A stretch of 64,000 nucleotides of DNA, taken from assembly GCA_000469685.2 (NCBI GenBank), contig LS997563.1, forward strand, positions 11,975,940 to 12,039,939, written 5' to 3'. Origin of the DNA: Haemonchus contortus (taxonomy: Eukaryota > Nematoda > Chromadorea > Rhabditida > Trichostrongylidae). The notes beneath the pieces are model-generated. The model saw only the letters and a program-made list of their open reading frames with translations, had not been told where the DNA came from and did not search any database. Of the stretch, positions 61,433 to 64,000 are shown in pieces (position 1 is the stretch's first letter; each line of letters begins with the position of its first letter). Made by a program: the position numbers and the translations under genes.

Positions 61433-61565
61433 TCATCTGTATCACCTGTCGTCCCGTTGATCGTCGCTTTCCTCGAGCGGGCGCCAGTAACGTCTCCATT
61501 CCTCCCTGTTACGAGCCAGAGTGGTCCAATGAATCGCTCCAGGGATACGAGGATCAACATTCCTT
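61433..61565 (-). mobile_element. LINE 3' end, probably RTE-type, heavily 5'-truncated
   Basis: The minus strand ends [19 protein letters not shown], then [21 protein letters not shown] and a stop at 61442. It is the best preserved of the four C-terminal blocks, but only about 40 codons survive. After the stop comes CAGGTGATACAGATGATAC. GGGGTA-type arrays lie on both sides (61405-61432 and 61566-61592). RTE elements typically end in short tandem repeats. Confidence 0.65.
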
Positions 61566-61592
61566 ACAGTAAGGGGTAGGAGTAGGGGTAGG
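61566..61592 (+). repeat. GGGGTA-type short array, right of the LINE end
   Basis: AAGGGGTAGGAGTAGGGGTA then GGTAAAGG, the same unit and strand as 61405-61432. Confidence 0.85.
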
Positions 61593-62812
61593 TAAAGGAG
61601 TGACTGTGAACTTATAATCCAGTAAAAACGAAGATTTAGAGAGAAGCGTCCCCTTGCTAGCTGGCAGTAAAGTTCCCCAAACTGGACCAAATTGGTCACT
61701 TTCCATACGTGAGTTCAGATCTTCGAACGCTTGAATATTATGTTTTTTGGAATGGCAAAAATGGCCTACAAACTTGCAGAGCTCATTAGGAAGGGATATA
61801 TGTCATTTTTCCGAAATTCGATTTCCCTCAATGCATCAGAAATCAAGTGTTGCGGGTTTGCTGTCATTCTAGGGTTCAAAATTGGTTGGTTGTGTGAAAA
61901 GTCTGATTCGGAACTATGACAAGCGAAAAAGAGGATTCGGTGGTGGCTAATGAACAGCTACAGTATACGAACGTTAAAACTTGCTGATTTCATGGCTCCA
62001 GAAATCGGGTAAACTGCCTTTTCCTCAATCTCAGAACTCTACGGGTCTCAATAGGTCCCCTTTTGAGCCAACGGCTTCTCTGAACGTCAACTCTCCTTCA
62101 CCTCCCCTTTTATAACCCTCTGTATTGCCCATTAGACCAACTCTCAATTAGGGTGAATCGTGTTTTGTAGACTAAATACAGATCCGCTCTGACTAAAGTT
62201 GAGTTCGTGGTGCATGATTAATCGTCCAGAGGAGAATCGAGTAATATCGGCCATTTTCTTTTTACTAGATTAATACTAACCCAGTAGAGTCTGTGATTAT
62301 GGCAAAACCTTTCTATCAATATTTGCTTTTCCAGCAAAAAGAACGCATTAGTGCTTCTCAAGGGCATCTTCTGAATAAATTATATTCTCGAGTGTCCTGA
62401 CTACCTTGAAGGCTTAGCTTCCGATAATCCTGAGGTACATATCTAGCTTGAAGGTACAGTTCGCAGTAGAAAAATGAATAGAAGGAGAGCTTTAAAAAGT
62501 CTCTCTGAAGGCATAAGAAGAGTTTGAAACAAAAAAAAAATAAGACAAGAAGAGAAAAAAAGAGAAAAACAAATTTCAATGAGCTTTATTTAAAAAAGGT
62601 TCAATATATGGAGTTGTTTTCTCGAAGAAATCGGGACGGACTACTTGACTTATGTGAATTAGCAAGACCTAACTCCTCCGAGGAGAACATCCTTCGTAAG
62701 GATGGATTAGTGCGAAATGATCATGATCTAGACATGCTTCTATTCAGAATGCATCTATAATTCCCTCGAACTGTGAAAGCAGCCCATTCAATGAGGTTAG
62801 CTCACGACCTAC
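61593..62812. other. No gene recognised
   Basis: Contains a short stretch at about 62446 resembling the 5' end of family B, and an A-rich run near 62530. Confidence 0.45.
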
Positions 62813-63210
62813 TTGAAGGTACAGTTAATGATAAACATGGTTTCTGAGAGATTCTCCTTGGTATGAATATCGGGCCTTGCCCTGTATACCATATGCAGCA
62901 CTATCAGATCGAGAAACGACTCAGATAGGGCAATAAAAGGGCTCAAAGATTGTATCTGCTGCGTGCCACACCCAAAGACGGACGAGTTTTGACAGCATTG
63001 TAGAAGCTGCATCATTCACAAAAGAAACCCATATTGAAAACTCAGACAACTACACGTGATGCGTGGCTGCAACGGAAGGCAGTTCTGGGCATCTTCGGCC
63101 TGATGTAGTCAGTTCTTTGCATAATTGCAACAACTGCGACAGCCGGGTACCTTTTCCATGCCATTTCCACCATCATTCTCTTTTAATAACGGCTGTCACC
63201 GCTACTTTGG
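62813..63210 (+). repeat. Dispersed repeat family B, copy 4
   Basis: It starts TTGAAGGTACAGTTAATGATA, close to the TTAA-element terminus. Then ATATGCAGCACTATCAGATC, GATAGGGCAATAAAAGGGCT, CTGCTGCGTGCCACACCC and GACGAGTTTTGACAGCATTG, then CCATGCCATTTCCACCATCA. A similar 5' end alone recurs at about 62446 (TTGAAGGTACAGTTCGCAGTA). No coding capacity seen. Confidence 0.7.
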
Positions 63211-63739
63211 GCTTTTACTTCTCATTCAGCTTACATATGGTTTTCATGATTCTGAAAACATTTGTAGCAACTTCTGAAGCTGTCAAGGCGGTACATGAGC
63301 AATACTTTTGTCAAGCTCATTTCTACTGTATTAAGTTTGATCTTTCATTCATTAGCAACTGATGGAGCTTATTAAGATGATGGAACTTCTTGCTTAGTCT
63401 CCTTTTCCTTTCCTTCCGATTTTGAAGCGACTGTGTATGACGTCTTAATCTGAACTCTTTGAAACATCTTCAAGAGACCCACTTCAATCCTTCCTTATTG
63501 TTTTCAACTACACATACAACCGTTTCCACATTTACATCGGACACAGGAAACTCGTACCCGCAATGAGTTGCGCAATCGCGCGTTAGAAGACACGCTTTAC
63601 GATTGGAATGGTTCCTCAGATTTCCTTCCACGACTACCTAATGGTCCTCGAGGGTAACACATAGGCGATGTTGGGACGAAAAACTCAATAGATAGGGCAT
63701 AACATGAGCCCATTACCAAATTTGTCGACGTCTACGCTC
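63211..63739. other. No gene; repeat-derived in part
   Basis: The last ~90 bases resemble family B (GGCGATGTTGGGACGAAAAA, ATAGATAGGGCATAACATGA) and lead into the third TTAA-family copy. The rest is unrecognised. Confidence 0.4.
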
Positions 63740-64000
63740 ATCGACAGATGATATGCGAGACGAGTGTCGAAGCGATACAGTTCGCGCTATTCGCACGAGG
63801 ACCTACACGTTCAGCATTCAATCAGCTGAGCGCCTGGTGTAGAAGGAATGTTCTACTCTTATCCCATTAGTCTGTTATTCTTTTTGCTGGTGCAAATATT
63901 TTCCCAGTTTTTAACTCTCTAGGATGAAAGCCGTTTTTCTCTTTTGAAACACTGATTTTTGTGCTTGCATCACCTTCGTCGCACTAATCTCACCTTCTTT
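63740..64000. mobile_element. TTAA element family, copy 3, cut by the window end
   Basis: GACGAGTGTCGAAGCGATAC, AATCAGCTGAGCGCCTGGTG, TTTTGAAACACTGATTTTTG and CACCTTCGTCGCACTAATCT follow copies 1 and 2 in order, with internal losses. The left ~90 bp (63650-63739) resembles the other dispersed family at 49712 instead of this one. Confidence 0.6.

Noticed and set aside
61405..61592. Interstitial telomere repeat
   Set aside because: The unit is GGGGTA/GGAGTA, not the nematode TTAGGC.
1..64000. CRISPR arrays, rRNA, spliced-leader genes, bacterial operons or an antiviral system
   Set aside because: No regularly spaced repeats, no rRNA- or SL-like sequence, and no clustered long ORFs were seen on either strand.

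Overview
The window reads as nuclear DNA of a nematode, most likely a strongylid (clade V, hookworm-like) worm. This is inferred from nematode-style splice acceptors (pyrimidine run ending in TTTCAG or TTCCAG), an irritans-type mariner, 3' ends of what look like RTE-type LINEs, a dense tRNA-derived SINE family, and one intron-containing Ctr copper-transporter gene. There is no bacterial gene organisation, CRISPR array or rRNA, and no free-standing tRNA was recognised.

Only one protein-coding host gene can be built with confidence: a three-exon gene at 23396-25274 (+) for a 165-residue Ctr-family (SLC31-like) copper transporter. Its exon phases fit, and AATAAA follows 153 bases after the stop codon. 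A second, weak lead is a short open exon at 44992-45051 whose translation resembles the N-terminal strand of trypsin-like serine proteases; no other exon of such a gene was found.

The rest is gene-poor and built from mobile elements. (1) A tRNA-derived SINE of about 285 bp is present in about 17 full, truncated or decayed copies on both strands, at least two with convincing target-site duplications. (2) A mariner at 16049-17162 is rearranged: its first ~395 bp is repeated in inverted orientation at the other end, so the transposase is cut after the first catalytic Asp and the element is a large fold-back. (3) A 525-bp TA-flanked MITE (12007-12531) sits inside a SINE. (4) A 379-bp MITE with an 8-bp duplication lies at 2105-2483. 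(5) Two related elements at 20246-20916 and 31781-32355 end in TTAA, with a third running off the window end. (6) A dispersed repeat occurs at 34762, 49712, 58380 and 62813, always on the same strand. (7) A composite repeat occurs twice between 7625 and 9480. (8) Four LINE 3' fragments all lie on the minus strand.

Layout: 1-15 kb SINEs, MITEs and the duplicated composite; 16-17 kb fold-back mariner; 20-21 kb TTAA element; 23.4-25.4 kb copper transporter with a SINE in its second intron; 26-33 kb LINE fragment, G-rich run, SINE, second TTAA element and a poly-C hairpin; 34-52 kb SINEs and dispersed repeats; 52-64 kb mostly featureless DNA with repeat fragments. Apart from the copper transporter I see no set of host genes acting together. 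The most unusual objects are the fold-back mariner and the nested insertions.
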